64,000 nucleotides of DNA from Pacificispira sp965223125 (lineage in GTDB: Bacteria; Pseudomonadota; Alphaproteobacteria; UBA8366; Aestuariispiraceae), in the NCBI GenBank assembly GCA_965223125.1, contig OZ244984.1, positions 1,550,001 to 1,614,000 of the forward strand. The letters are read 5' to 3'. A program made the position numbers and the translations under genes. Under the pieces are notes generated by a model, which saw nothing but the letters and a program-made list of their open reading frames with translations, was not told the DNA's origin and searched no databases. This document shows, piece by piece, positions 36,064 through 43,633 of the stretch. How positions within the stretch are numbered: position 1 is the stretch's first letter; each line of letters starts with the position of its first letter.

Positions 36064-37383
36064 TTAGCGGCTGAGAACGGCGACCGCTTCGAGATGGGAG
36101 GACCAGGTGAACTGATCGACCGGGGTCACGGAATCGAGGGAATACCCCCCTTCTTCCAGAACTTTCAGGTCACGGGCGAGGGTAGCCGGGTTACAGGAAA
36201 CAGCAATGATCCGCTTCACTGAACTCCAGGCCAGCCGCTCTACCTGCTGTGCGGCCCCGGCGCGGGGCGGGTCAAAGATGACGGCGTCATAGCGCGCCAA
36301 TTCGGCCTCGGTCAGCGGGCGCTTGGCAAGATCGCGGCATTCCGCCTGCAACCGCAGACCCGCAGCAGCACGGCGCAGGGCATCGACCGGGGCGGCCTCG
36401 CCTTCCACTGCCAACACGTTGATCCCGCTCACCGCCAGCGGCAGCGAGAGACTGCCGCAGCCGGAATAGAGGTCGGCCACCGTCTTCGCACCCGGCGGCA
36501 GGGCGGCGCGCACCAGTTGCGCCAGCACCGTTTCGCCTTCGGCACTGGGTTGCAGGAAAGCCCCGATGGGCAGGTCCACCGGTACGCCCGCGATGACCAG
36601 CCTGGCCGCGCGCCGGGCCGCCACCGGCTCGGCGAATCCGTCACTTTCCCAGGCGATGCGGGCGATGTCATGGGTTTCCGCGAAATCGACCAGCCGCCGC
36701 CGTTCGGACAGGTCCGGTTCCCCGCTGCGCAGGGGGATGAACATCATGTCGATGCCGGTATCGCTCAGGGTGATCTGCAGATCGCCGCCCTTGCCGAGGG
36801 AATTGAGCGAGGTTGCGAGATCCCGCAGCGGGTCCATCAGGGCCATGATTTCCGGCCGAGTCACCGGGCATTCCGCGATATCCACGATCTGGCTGCTGGC
36901 GCGCTGGTTGAAGCCGATGCGGGCGCGACCACCAGGGCGCTGGATCGTCAGGCGCAATCGCCGTCGCGTTTGGGGCGGGATCGATACCGTCTCCTGCACC
37001 AGATCCGCCGCGAAACCACGCCGGGTCAACGCATCAACCAGATGACCGCGCTTGATCGCCCCGATGGCTGGGAGGCTCAGATGCTGGAGGCTGCAACCGC
37101 CGCAGATTTTCGCATGGCGACAGAGGGGGTCCACCCGGTCGGGGCCGGGATCCAGCAGGGTTTCCAATCGCGCCACCCGTCCATCGCCCCGGCTTTCGCC
37201 CGGCTGAACGATGACCCGGTCGCCCGGCGCGGTATCTGCGATGAACAGCGGTCCCAACGAACTGTCGGCCAAACCATCGCCGCGCGCGCCGATGGCCGTC
37301 ACCGTTACTTCTATCAGATCGGCCTTCGGTACCCGGCGGACAGGCTTGCTACGGGATTGCTTGCGGTAGGGTTTTGCGTTCAC
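36064..37383 (-). CDS. rlmD: 23S rRNA (uracil-5-)-methyltransferase RlmD/RumA-type
   Basis: The 439-residue enzyme has an N-terminal TRAM RNA-binding domain, Fe-S cysteines C88, C94 and C97 (CRHAKICGGC) with a fourth in AECPVTRPE, the SAM loop ADLYSGCGSLSLPLA, and the catalytic cysteine in AVSCNPATLARDL. It methylates uridine C5 in RNA; RlmD (23S U1939) is the most likely type, though RlmCD or TrmA-like use cannot be excluded. The start is GTG at 37383, with a weak upstream GAAAG. Confidence 0.92.
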   Translation of the reverse strand: MNAKPYRKQSRSKPVRRVPKADLIEVTVTAIGARGDGLADSSLGPLFIADTAPGDRVIVQPGESRGDGRVARLETLLDPGPDRVDPLCRHAKICGGCSLQHLSLPAIGAIKRGHLVDALTRRGFAADLVQETVSIPPQTRRRLRLTIQRPGGRARIGFNQRASSQIVDIAECPVTRPEIMALMDPLRDLATSLNSLGKGGDLQITLSDTGIDMMFIPLRSGEPDLSERRRLVDFAETHDIARIAWESDGFAEPVAARRAARLVIAGVPVDLPIGAFLQPSAEGETVLAQLVRAALPPGAKTVADLYSGCGSLSLPLAVSGINVLAVEGEAAPVDALRRAAAGLRLQAECRDLAKRPLTEAELARYDAVIFDPPRAGAAQQVERLAWSSVKRIIAVSCNPATLARDLKVLEEGGYSLDSVTPVDQFTWSSHLEAVAVLSR

Positions 37384-37480
37384 GGGACTGCTTTCATCAA
37401 TAGTATGTTAATGTCTTGGTTTGAAATAAATAGATAGTGTCAGTAGTTTTGGTTCAGCGAGACTGTTTGGAGCATGTTAT

Positions 37481-37714
37481 CTATTTATTTGGCACCCATT
37501 CGGTGCTGCCAAGAGTGTCATTAAAGTATCCGAGAATCACCTTATTTTGGCTGTTACCATCATACTCCCAAACGCAGCCGCAATATGTACAGTAGATAGA
37601 ACCTGCAAGAGATGGCTGTTCGGCATTGTTTGCTTGCGTTTGTGTGACAATCCCCTGCCTCGGGTTTGCTGCTTTGCAATATTGAGATGGACATTGTTTC
37701 ATTGTTTTTTGCAT
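37481..37714 (-). CDS. Small zinc-ribbon protein, orphan, AT-richer than neighbours
   Basis: A 77-residue product: MQKTMKQCPSQYCKAANPRQ, then a linker, then IYCTYCGCVWEYDGNSQNK, ending STEWVPNK. The pairs C-x4-C and C-x2-C (with a further Cys) make a plausible zinc ribbon. The gene lies alone between rlmD and the motA-type gene in a stretch visibly richer in A+T than its neighbours, which may mean recent arrival. I do not recognise the family. It may bind nucleic acid or act as a small regulator. Confidence 0.6.
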   Translation of the reverse strand: MQKTMKQCPSQYCKAANPRQGIVTQTQANNAEQPSLAGSIYCTYCGCVWEYDGNSQNKVILGYFNDTLGSTEWVPNK

Positions 37715-37987
37715 GGGGGCTTCTCTGCTTTTCGTTACTCATACAGAAGGTGGTGATTAAGATGTAGCTTCTAATTTAAAAATTGAAGCATTACTGGTGC
37801 TGTTGGCATTTCGCGCCCTGTCCCGCATAGTGTTAACTGTATTGCAGATGACAAGGACCGAATCGCGCATACTGATACACGATAGAGCCGGGCGGGGCAG
37901 CCCGGAAATTCAGGATACCCGGGCAGCGGTGATTCATCGATTCTGCGGGATGGAGGTGGGTATCTTTCTGGGGGATCGTTTTAGCCG

Positions 37988-38779
37988 ATGTCGCTGAACA
38001 CGCTCATCGCCTTTCTGCTCGCTTTCGGGCTGTTCATCTTTGCGATCATGTCGCAAACGTCGAACTATATTATCTTCGTCGATCCGTTCAGCTTTGTCAT
38101 GGTCGTAGGCGGGACGCTGGCGGCGACCTTCCTGGGTCAGGAATATCGCTATGTGATGCTGTCGCTGCGGGCGATCTTTTCCATGTTCGCGGTCTATCGG
38201 GCAGGTCGGAATGTGCTGAACCAGGATGTCGGGCGGATCATCCAGTGGGGCTATCTGGCGCAGCAGAAGGGGCTGATCGCCCTGGAACCCGAAGTGAATA
38301 AGGTCCAGGGGGACGATTTTCTGAGTTTCGGGATCGAGAACCTGTTGAGCGGCTATACAGGGGAGGAAATGCGCGAGACCCTGGAAATCGCCGCCGACAA
38401 GACGTTTGAGCGCAACCTTGTTCCGGCCAATATCCTGAAAAGCATGGGGGCGACGGCGCCGGCCTTCGGCATGATCGGGACGCTGGTCGGGCTGATCATC
38501 ATGCTTTCCAGCCTTGGCGCGGACCCGAAGGATCTCGGGATCGGCCTTGCGGTCGCGCTCAACACCACACTCTATGGCGTGCTGTTCTCACGGCTGGTGC
38601 TGATTCCGGCGGCGTCTAAACTGACCCAACGCCAGCAGATACAACGCTTTCGGCACGAATTGATCACAGAAGGGCTCGTGATGCTCGCCGAACGCCGCTC
38701 CCCGCGTTATATTGCTGATCGGATGAACAGTTTCCTGGACCCCAATATCCGCTTCGATATCGACAAGCAGAAGAAATAA
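37988..38779 (+). CDS. MotA/PomA-type proton or sodium channel subunit
   Basis: The 263 residues have four membrane segments: two near the N-terminus (LNTLIAFLLAFGLFIFAIMS; FSFVMVVGGTLAATFL) and two flanking the cytoplasmic loop (ATAPAFGMIGTLVGLIIMLS; LAVALNTTLYGVLFSRLVLI). The MotA family pairs with MotB to form a stator that couples ion flow to rotation of the flagellum, or to other machines. It is followed after 33 bp by a MotB-type gene. No other flagellar gene is in the window, so it could be a MotA for flagella or a related non-flagellar stator. Confidence 0.88.
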   Translation: MSLNTLIAFLLAFGLFIFAIMSQTSNYIIFVDPFSFVMVVGGTLAATFLGQEYRYVMLSLRAIFSMFAVYRAGRNVLNQDVGRIIQWGYLAQQKGLIALEPEVNKVQGDDFLSFGIENLLSGYTGEEMRETLEIAADKTFERNLVPANILKSMGATAPAFGMIGTLVGLIIMLSSLGADPKDLGIGLAVALNTTLYGVLFSRLVLIPAASKLTQRQQIQRFRHELITEGLVMLAERRSPRYIADRMNSFLDPNIRFDIDKQKK

Positions 38780-38812
38780 AGCCAGATAAACTTAGACTGG
38801 GAAACGGACGGC

Positions 38813-39490
38813 ATGGCACGCAGACGCAAATCCGGTTCTGGCGAGGCGGTTGATGAGGCTGAGGACTGGCTGGTCACCTATGCTGATGCGATCACGCTGT
38901 TGATGGCCTTTTTCGTGATGCTTGTCTCCTTCTCCCGCATCGACCTACCGATGTTCGAGGAAGTGCAGGCGGGTATCGCGGAGAAGATCGGCGGCGTGAC
39001 GGACGCCCAGACGCCGATTTTCACGCTGGAAGCGGCGATGAATGAGATTTTCTCAGAAATCAGCCCGTTCCCGCCTGATGCGATCAAGGTTGGTTTCGAT
39101 GATGAAGGGCTGGTGATCGATTTTGCCGCCGGGTATTTCTTCAATCCGGGCACGGCGGAACTGGCACCGGGTGCCAGCGACCTTCTGCTCGCGGTGCGCA
39201 AACAGCTTGAGGAAGCTCCCTATGATGTGTTCAAGGTCGATGTCGAAGGTCATTCGTCAAACCGACCGCCGCCGGGGGGGTCTTTTTTTCCAAGCAATTG
39301 GGAGATGTCAGCCTCACAGGCGGCGCGGGTCGTGCGTGAATTGATTTCCTTTGGCTTCAATCCGGAATGGCTGACAGCGACCGGCTATGCCGATACCAAG
39401 CCCAAACTGCCGAATCTGGATGTTGCGCGCAATCCGGTTCCAGCAAATCAGGCACAGAATGAGCGGATATCGCTGCGGCTACATCCCTGA
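38813..39490 (+). CDS. MotB-type stator subunit with OmpA-like domain
   Basis: The 225-residue protein has a cytoplasmic N-terminus, one membrane helix with the critical ion-binding Asp (WLVTYADAITLLMAFFVMLV), a linker and a C-terminal OmpA-like peptidoglycan-binding domain (VDVEGHSSNRPPPGGSFFPS, then NWEMSASQAARVVREL). The Asp and the domain order are those of MotB. Within the peptidoglycan domain the DNA has seven G's (39274-39280) followed shortly by seven T's (39283-39289). Confidence 0.9.
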   Translation: MARRRKSGSGEAVDEAEDWLVTYADAITLLMAFFVMLVSFSRIDLPMFEEVQAGIAEKIGGVTDAQTPIFTLEAAMNEIFSEISPFPPDAIKVGFDDEGLVIDFAAGYFFNPGTAELAPGASDLLLAVRKQLEEAPYDVFKVDVEGHSSNRPPPGGSFFPSNWEMSASQAARVVRELISFGFNPEWLTATGYADTKPKLPNLDVARNPVPANQAQNERISLRLHP

Positions 39491-39612
39491 ATAATCCGAG
39501 TAACAATATTTGATTTATTTAAATTTTATATGTTTTTTAGTTAAATCAAGTTTTATGCTGATATCAGGTGTGGGTGCGGTTAGGTTTCAGAAATAAATGA
39601 AGGGTTGGAGAC

Positions 39613-40440
39613 ATGGCGTTCAAGGTGAAGTTCTGGGGGGTCAGAGGGTCAATCGCATGCCCTTCGCCGCGCCATATCGGATTTGGGGGCAATACCAGTT
39701 GCATCGAGGTCTCTGCGGGGGGGGAGAGGATCATCTTCGATGCCGGGACCGGGATTCGCAATCTGGGCCAGTGGATGATCAAGAAGGACGTCAAGCGCGC
39801 CCATCTGATGCTGTCCCACACCCATTGGGATCATATCAACGGGTTTCCCTTTTTCACCCCTGCCTTCCTGCCTGACCGATCCTTTGAAATCATGGCCGGG
39901 CATGTTGAGGCCGAGTTGGGAGGCATCCGCAAGGTGCTGTCGGGGCAGATGGCGCAGCCGTTCTTTCCGGTTCCGCTGGAAGCGATGCGAGGGGCCCTCG
40001 GTTTCTCGGACTTTACAGCAGGGGATACCTTCAACCTGTCAGAAAACGTCCGGGTCCGGACGACGCCGCTGAACCATCCCAATGGCGCGACCGGCTATCG
40101 CATCGAACATCGCGGCAAGGCGATGTGCTACATCACCGATACAGAACATGTACCCGGCATACCGGACCAGAATGTCCTCGCCCTGATTGAGGGCGCGGAT
40201 TTGGTGATCTATGACTGTACCTATACCGAGGAGGAATTTCCTGAAAAGGTCGGCTGGGGACATTCCACCTGGGAGGAGGGGGTGCGCCTGTGCCGCGCCG
40301 CCAATGTGCGGATGATGGCGATCTTTCACCATGACCCGACCCATGACGACAGTTTCATGGAAACCCTTGAATTGCAGGCGCGGGATACCTGGTCCGGGGC
40401 CATTGTGGCGCGCGAAAACATGCGGATCAACCTGCTCTAA
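39613..40440 (+). CDS. MBL-fold metallo-hydrolase
   Basis: The 275 residues carry the metal-binding motif LSHTHWDHINGFPF (His69, His71, Asp73, His74), AGTGIRNLG before it, and later ligands in ITDTEHVPG, IYDCTYTEEEFP and IFHHDPTHDD. This subfamily includes phosphodiesterase-type hydrolases. Given the cyclase two genes downstream, hydrolysis of a cyclic nucleotide is possible but unproven. It starts 122 bp after the MotB-type gene; GGAG lies 2 bp before the ATG. It is separated by 240 bp from the barrel gene. Confidence 0.88.
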   Translation: MAFKVKFWGVRGSIACPSPRHIGFGGNTSCIEVSAGGERIIFDAGTGIRNLGQWMIKKDVKRAHLMLSHTHWDHINGFPFFTPAFLPDRSFEIMAGHVEAELGGIRKVLSGQMAQPFFPVPLEAMRGALGFSDFTAGDTFNLSENVRVRTTPLNHPNGATGYRIEHRGKAMCYITDTEHVPGIPDQNVLALIEGADLVIYDCTYTEEEFPEKVGWGHSTWEEGVRLCRAANVRMMAIFHHDPTHDDSFMETLELQARDTWSGAIVARENMRINLL

Positions 40441-40679
40441 CCCAGCACAGACACGAAGAGTCAGCGATTTTATCTGAATAGGTGTTGCTGTTCCGCAACG
40501 ATCAAATGCGCTTTGATGAATGCCTGGAGGAGTAATGAGACAGGAACGGGAATCCCCGATAACATTCAATCAGGAGCGTCAAGATACTTTTTCCTGAGAA
40601 CAGGATATTAGTACGTTTCTCTTTTCAGTCGCACGTTAAGGAATCCCGACTTACTAATTCATATCAAAAGGTTATTGAT

Positions 40680-42203
40680 ATGCTACACGCAAATGTACTA
40701 CGCAGATACATGCTGGTAGCCGGATTCGCGGTATTGGGCGGGACGACATCTATCGGTTCGGCGACGGCTCAGCAACTGGCCCAGTCCACACCGGATCAAC
40801 AGGTCGAACAGACTCAGGACCGCCAGGCAGCAATAGAGTCATCTGTGCACGCCACACGGGCAGCCATAGAGGCTATGTCCGCAGATGATTGCCCACCCGT
40901 CAGTTATGCCGATGTATTGGCTAAACCGGATGATACGGCGCTGAATGTCTGCTTTGCTCGGGGACAAATCAACAACGGTAACGTTACAGGTGCGGTGGCA
41001 ACACTGGAGCGCATCCTGCTGATCGCGCCTGATGCCGCAAATGTACGCTATCTCTATGCTATAGCACTGTATCGACTGGACAACATCAACGAAGCGGAAC
41101 GTGAGTTTCTGACTTTAATGCAGGGGGATCTGCCGGACGATGTCCGACTGCAGATTAATGCTTTTTTGTCTGAAATTGCCCAGCTCAGGAAAACGACGAA
41201 GCAGACTCTGACTGTCAGCATGGGTTTGTATTACGATACCAATCGCAATACCGCGCCACAGTCGGAATCGCTGGTTGCCGCCGGTGTGCGTGGGCCGATC
41301 CAGCTAAAGGAAGATCGACCGAATGACGATATCGGATTGTTGACCATTGCCGGATATGATCTCGCCCATGATCTCGGCCTGCGCGATCCACACGAACTGA
41401 TCGGCGGTATTGACCTCTATGCCGATACATTGCGCGAGCAGGGGCATTTGTCGACACAGGCGATGAATATCGATACCGGTCTTCGTCTTCGCTATCCAGG
41501 TTTCGTTATCACGCCACGGCTGTTTCTCTCCAATATGCGGCTGGGTCGCGCGAAGTTTTATCATTCGACCGGGGGCGAAATTCGGGTCGATCATAAGCTC
41601 CGGCTAGCCGATCCCAACATGCCGCTGCTTGATACCTGGGGCTCCTTCTCGGCCCAGAACGAGACGTATCGCAACACGCCGGAATTCCAGACCCTGACGC
41701 TGCGCACTGGTAAGAAATTTGACACGCGCATCGGGATCGGGGCACTGGTCCATCCACAACACTATGTGTCGCTTGTCGGTCACCATCAGTACAAGGGTGC
41801 AGCACCGGACTCCGGCAACAGCAACCTGCGGACATTCCGCTATAAATACTGGGGTGCCAAACTCAGCCATACTTGGCTTCTGGGTGCCGGCCGGTTCCTG
41901 CAGTCGGATCTGTCGGTCGGTGCACGGCAATACAAAGTGCCGGATGCCGTGGTCTCTCCTGACATCCATCGCATCGAACAGCCGGTCCAGGCGCGCGTCA
42001 CCTATGGTATGCCCCTGGTCGACGTGATCGGGATGGACTGGCTGGACAGTGCCGTTAATTCCAATGGCGCGATCCTGGATCTTGCCAAGGAAACGACGCT
42101 GACCATGACAGGGGAATGGCGGTATCAGAGATCCAATATTACGAATTACCAATACGATGCCAAACGTGTGCAGGTACTGCTTACACGGCGCTTCGACTTC
42201 TAG
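40680..42203 (+). CDS. Exported TPR plus outer-membrane beta-barrel protein, Slam-like layout
   Basis: The 507-residue precursor has a type I signal peptide (cleavage near 30, SATA|QQ), a TPR-type helical domain (about 85-165, including GAVATLERILLIAPDAANVR), and a C-terminal part (about 175-507) of alternating beta strands beginning TLTVSMGLYYDTNRN and ending in aromatic Phe, as outer-membrane barrels do. This periplasmic-TPR plus barrel plan is that of Slam/type XI secretion proteins and DUF560-related barrels. The family link is my reading of the layout; it should be tested by profile search. A FecR-domain gene follows after 17 bp. Confidence 0.75.
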   Translation: MLHANVLRRYMLVAGFAVLGGTTSIGSATAQQLAQSTPDQQVEQTQDRQAAIESSVHATRAAIEAMSADDCPPVSYADVLAKPDDTALNVCFARGQINNGNVTGAVATLERILLIAPDAANVRYLYAIALYRLDNINEAEREFLTLMQGDLPDDVRLQINAFLSEIAQLRKTTKQTLTVSMGLYYDTNRNTAPQSESLVAAGVRGPIQLKEDRPNDDIGLLTIAGYDLAHDLGLRDPHELIGGIDLYADTLREQGHLSTQAMNIDTGLRLRYPGFVITPRLFLSNMRLGRAKFYHSTGGEIRVDHKLRLADPNMPLLDTWGSFSAQNETYRNTPEFQTLTLRTGKKFDTRIGIGALVHPQHYVSLVGHHQYKGAAPDSGNSNLRTFRYKYWGAKLSHTWLLGAGRFLQSDLSVGARQYKVPDAVVSPDIHRIEQPVQARVTYGMPLVDVIGMDWLDSAVNSNGAILDLAKETTLTMTGEWRYQRSNITNYQYDAKRVQVLLTRRFDF

Positions 42204-42220
42204 CGACTGGGGATGTGGCA

Positions 42221-43561
42221 ATGATGGGCTCGAAACGGGGACTGCACCAGACGATATTCGCAGGGACGATTCTGATGGTTCTACCCAATATTACCCTGGC
42301 TCAGGATCTGGTGCAGGCCGGGGTGTCGGCCGCAGTACGCGGCACGGTTCAGCTTGCCCGCGTAGATACCGTCGGGATTCGCGTGAACAGCGGAGAAGAG
42401 ATTTTCCTGAACGATGCGATCACCTCTGGCACCGCCTCTGGCATGCAGATCATGTTGCTGGACCAGACGATCTTTTCCATCGGTCCGGAAAGCGAAATTT
42501 CAATCGACACGTTCGTCTATGATCCGGCCAGTGCCCAAGGTACATTGGCCGCCAGCATGACCAAGGGCGTGATGCGCTTTGTAACCGGCAGTATCTCGTC
42601 GGGCAATCCGCAGAGCATGACGATCAAACTGCCGGTCGGAACCATTGGGATTCGTGGCACAACCGGAACGGCGGCGGTACTGACGCCTGCTCAGATGCAG
42701 CAGACCTTTCCAGAACAGCAATCACAGCTCGGCGCGGCACAGGGTGGCCAGCCGGTGGTATTCGCCGCCCTGACCGGTCCCGGACCCAATACTCAGACCG
42801 GCGTGCCCGGCGGATCGTTCAATTTCTCCAGTCCGGACGGCTCGGTCGATCTCAACCGACCGGGTGGGGCCGTGCTGGCCACACTAGGTCAACCGCCAGT
42901 ATTCTTCATCGCGACACCCGATCAGTTGACACAAATCAACAATTCGATCACGGCACGCCCGGACGGCAGCGGCGATGCGGCGGGGGCGGACGGCACGGAT
43001 ACGAACGCTTCAAACGAGAGCGGGACGCAGTCTGATAGCGCAGGCGGCGGTGCCAGCACCGGGTCGGGGGATGCCGTCGCATCTTCCAATGTCAGCAACG
43101 ATACCGCATTCAATCAGGTCCAGACCGTCTCGACGAATACTCTGGCCGGGTCCCAGGCGAGCACGATCGCCACTGATGCCGGTGCGGCCAATTCTTCCGC
43201 GACCACCTTTGGTGCCATCGCCGCCGCCAATGGCGGGTCCGGGACGTTGAGCGGCAGCGGGTCGTTAAGCGGTGCGATTACCGGAGACATTTCAACATTC
43301 TTCAATTTCTCCTCACGGACATTCGATATCCAGTTCAGCGATCTCGATGGCAGCGGACTGAGCAACGGTACATTCGGTATCAACGGTGGCAGTACGACCC
43401 TGTCGGATTCCGCGACCGGTGTGACGATAGGCAGTGGACAGCAGGTTCCTAGTCAGGGATGCAGCAGTTGCACCGCGTCGGTCACCTTTACCGGGACGAA
43501 CTCGCTTTCGACAACGCTCAACCATGCTGGCGGCTCTGGCAGCGGCAGTGTGAGTTTCTGA
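42221..43561 (+). CDS. Exported FecR-domain protein with Gly/Ser linker and beta-rich C-terminus
   Basis: The 446-residue precursor has a signal peptide without a lipobox (about 1-27, ITLAQ), a FecR domain (about 50-150: DAITSGTASGMQIMLLDQTI and KLPVGTIGIRGTTGT), a low-complexity Gly/Ser/Ala/Asp linker (about 245-350), and a C-terminal beta-rich domain (about 355-446) with FFNFSSRTFDIQFSDLD, a CSSC pair and terminal SGSVSF. It sits between the barrel protein and a CHASE2 cyclase. FecR domains usually bind in the envelope; the tail resembles small barrels exported by type XI systems only in outline. Confidence 0.8.
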   Translation: MMGSKRGLHQTIFAGTILMVLPNITLAQDLVQAGVSAAVRGTVQLARVDTVGIRVNSGEEIFLNDAITSGTASGMQIMLLDQTIFSIGPESEISIDTFVYDPASAQGTLAASMTKGVMRFVTGSISSGNPQSMTIKLPVGTIGIRGTTGTAAVLTPAQMQQTFPEQQSQLGAAQGGQPVVFAALTGPGPNTQTGVPGGSFNFSSPDGSVDLNRPGGAVLATLGQPPVFFIATPDQLTQINNSITARPDGSGDAAGADGTDTNASNESGTQSDSAGGGASTGSGDAVASSNVSNDTAFNQVQTVSTNTLAGSQASTIATDAGAANSSATTFGAIAAANGGSGTLSGSGSLSGAITGDISTFFNFSSRTFDIQFSDLDGSGLSNGTFGINGGSTTLSDSATGVTIGSGQQVPSQGCSSCTASVTFTGTNSLSTTLNHAGGSGSGSVSF

Positions 43562-43633
43562 TCGGACGCGACGGTCCCCGCTCAGGAAGACCTATCGTCC
43601 GTAGGATCGACGAAACTGATTTGGATCGCCGAT

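Noticed and set aside
37797..37997. Short + frame just before the motA-type gene
   Set aside because: It overlaps the motA-type start, has no ribosome site and no recognisable product.
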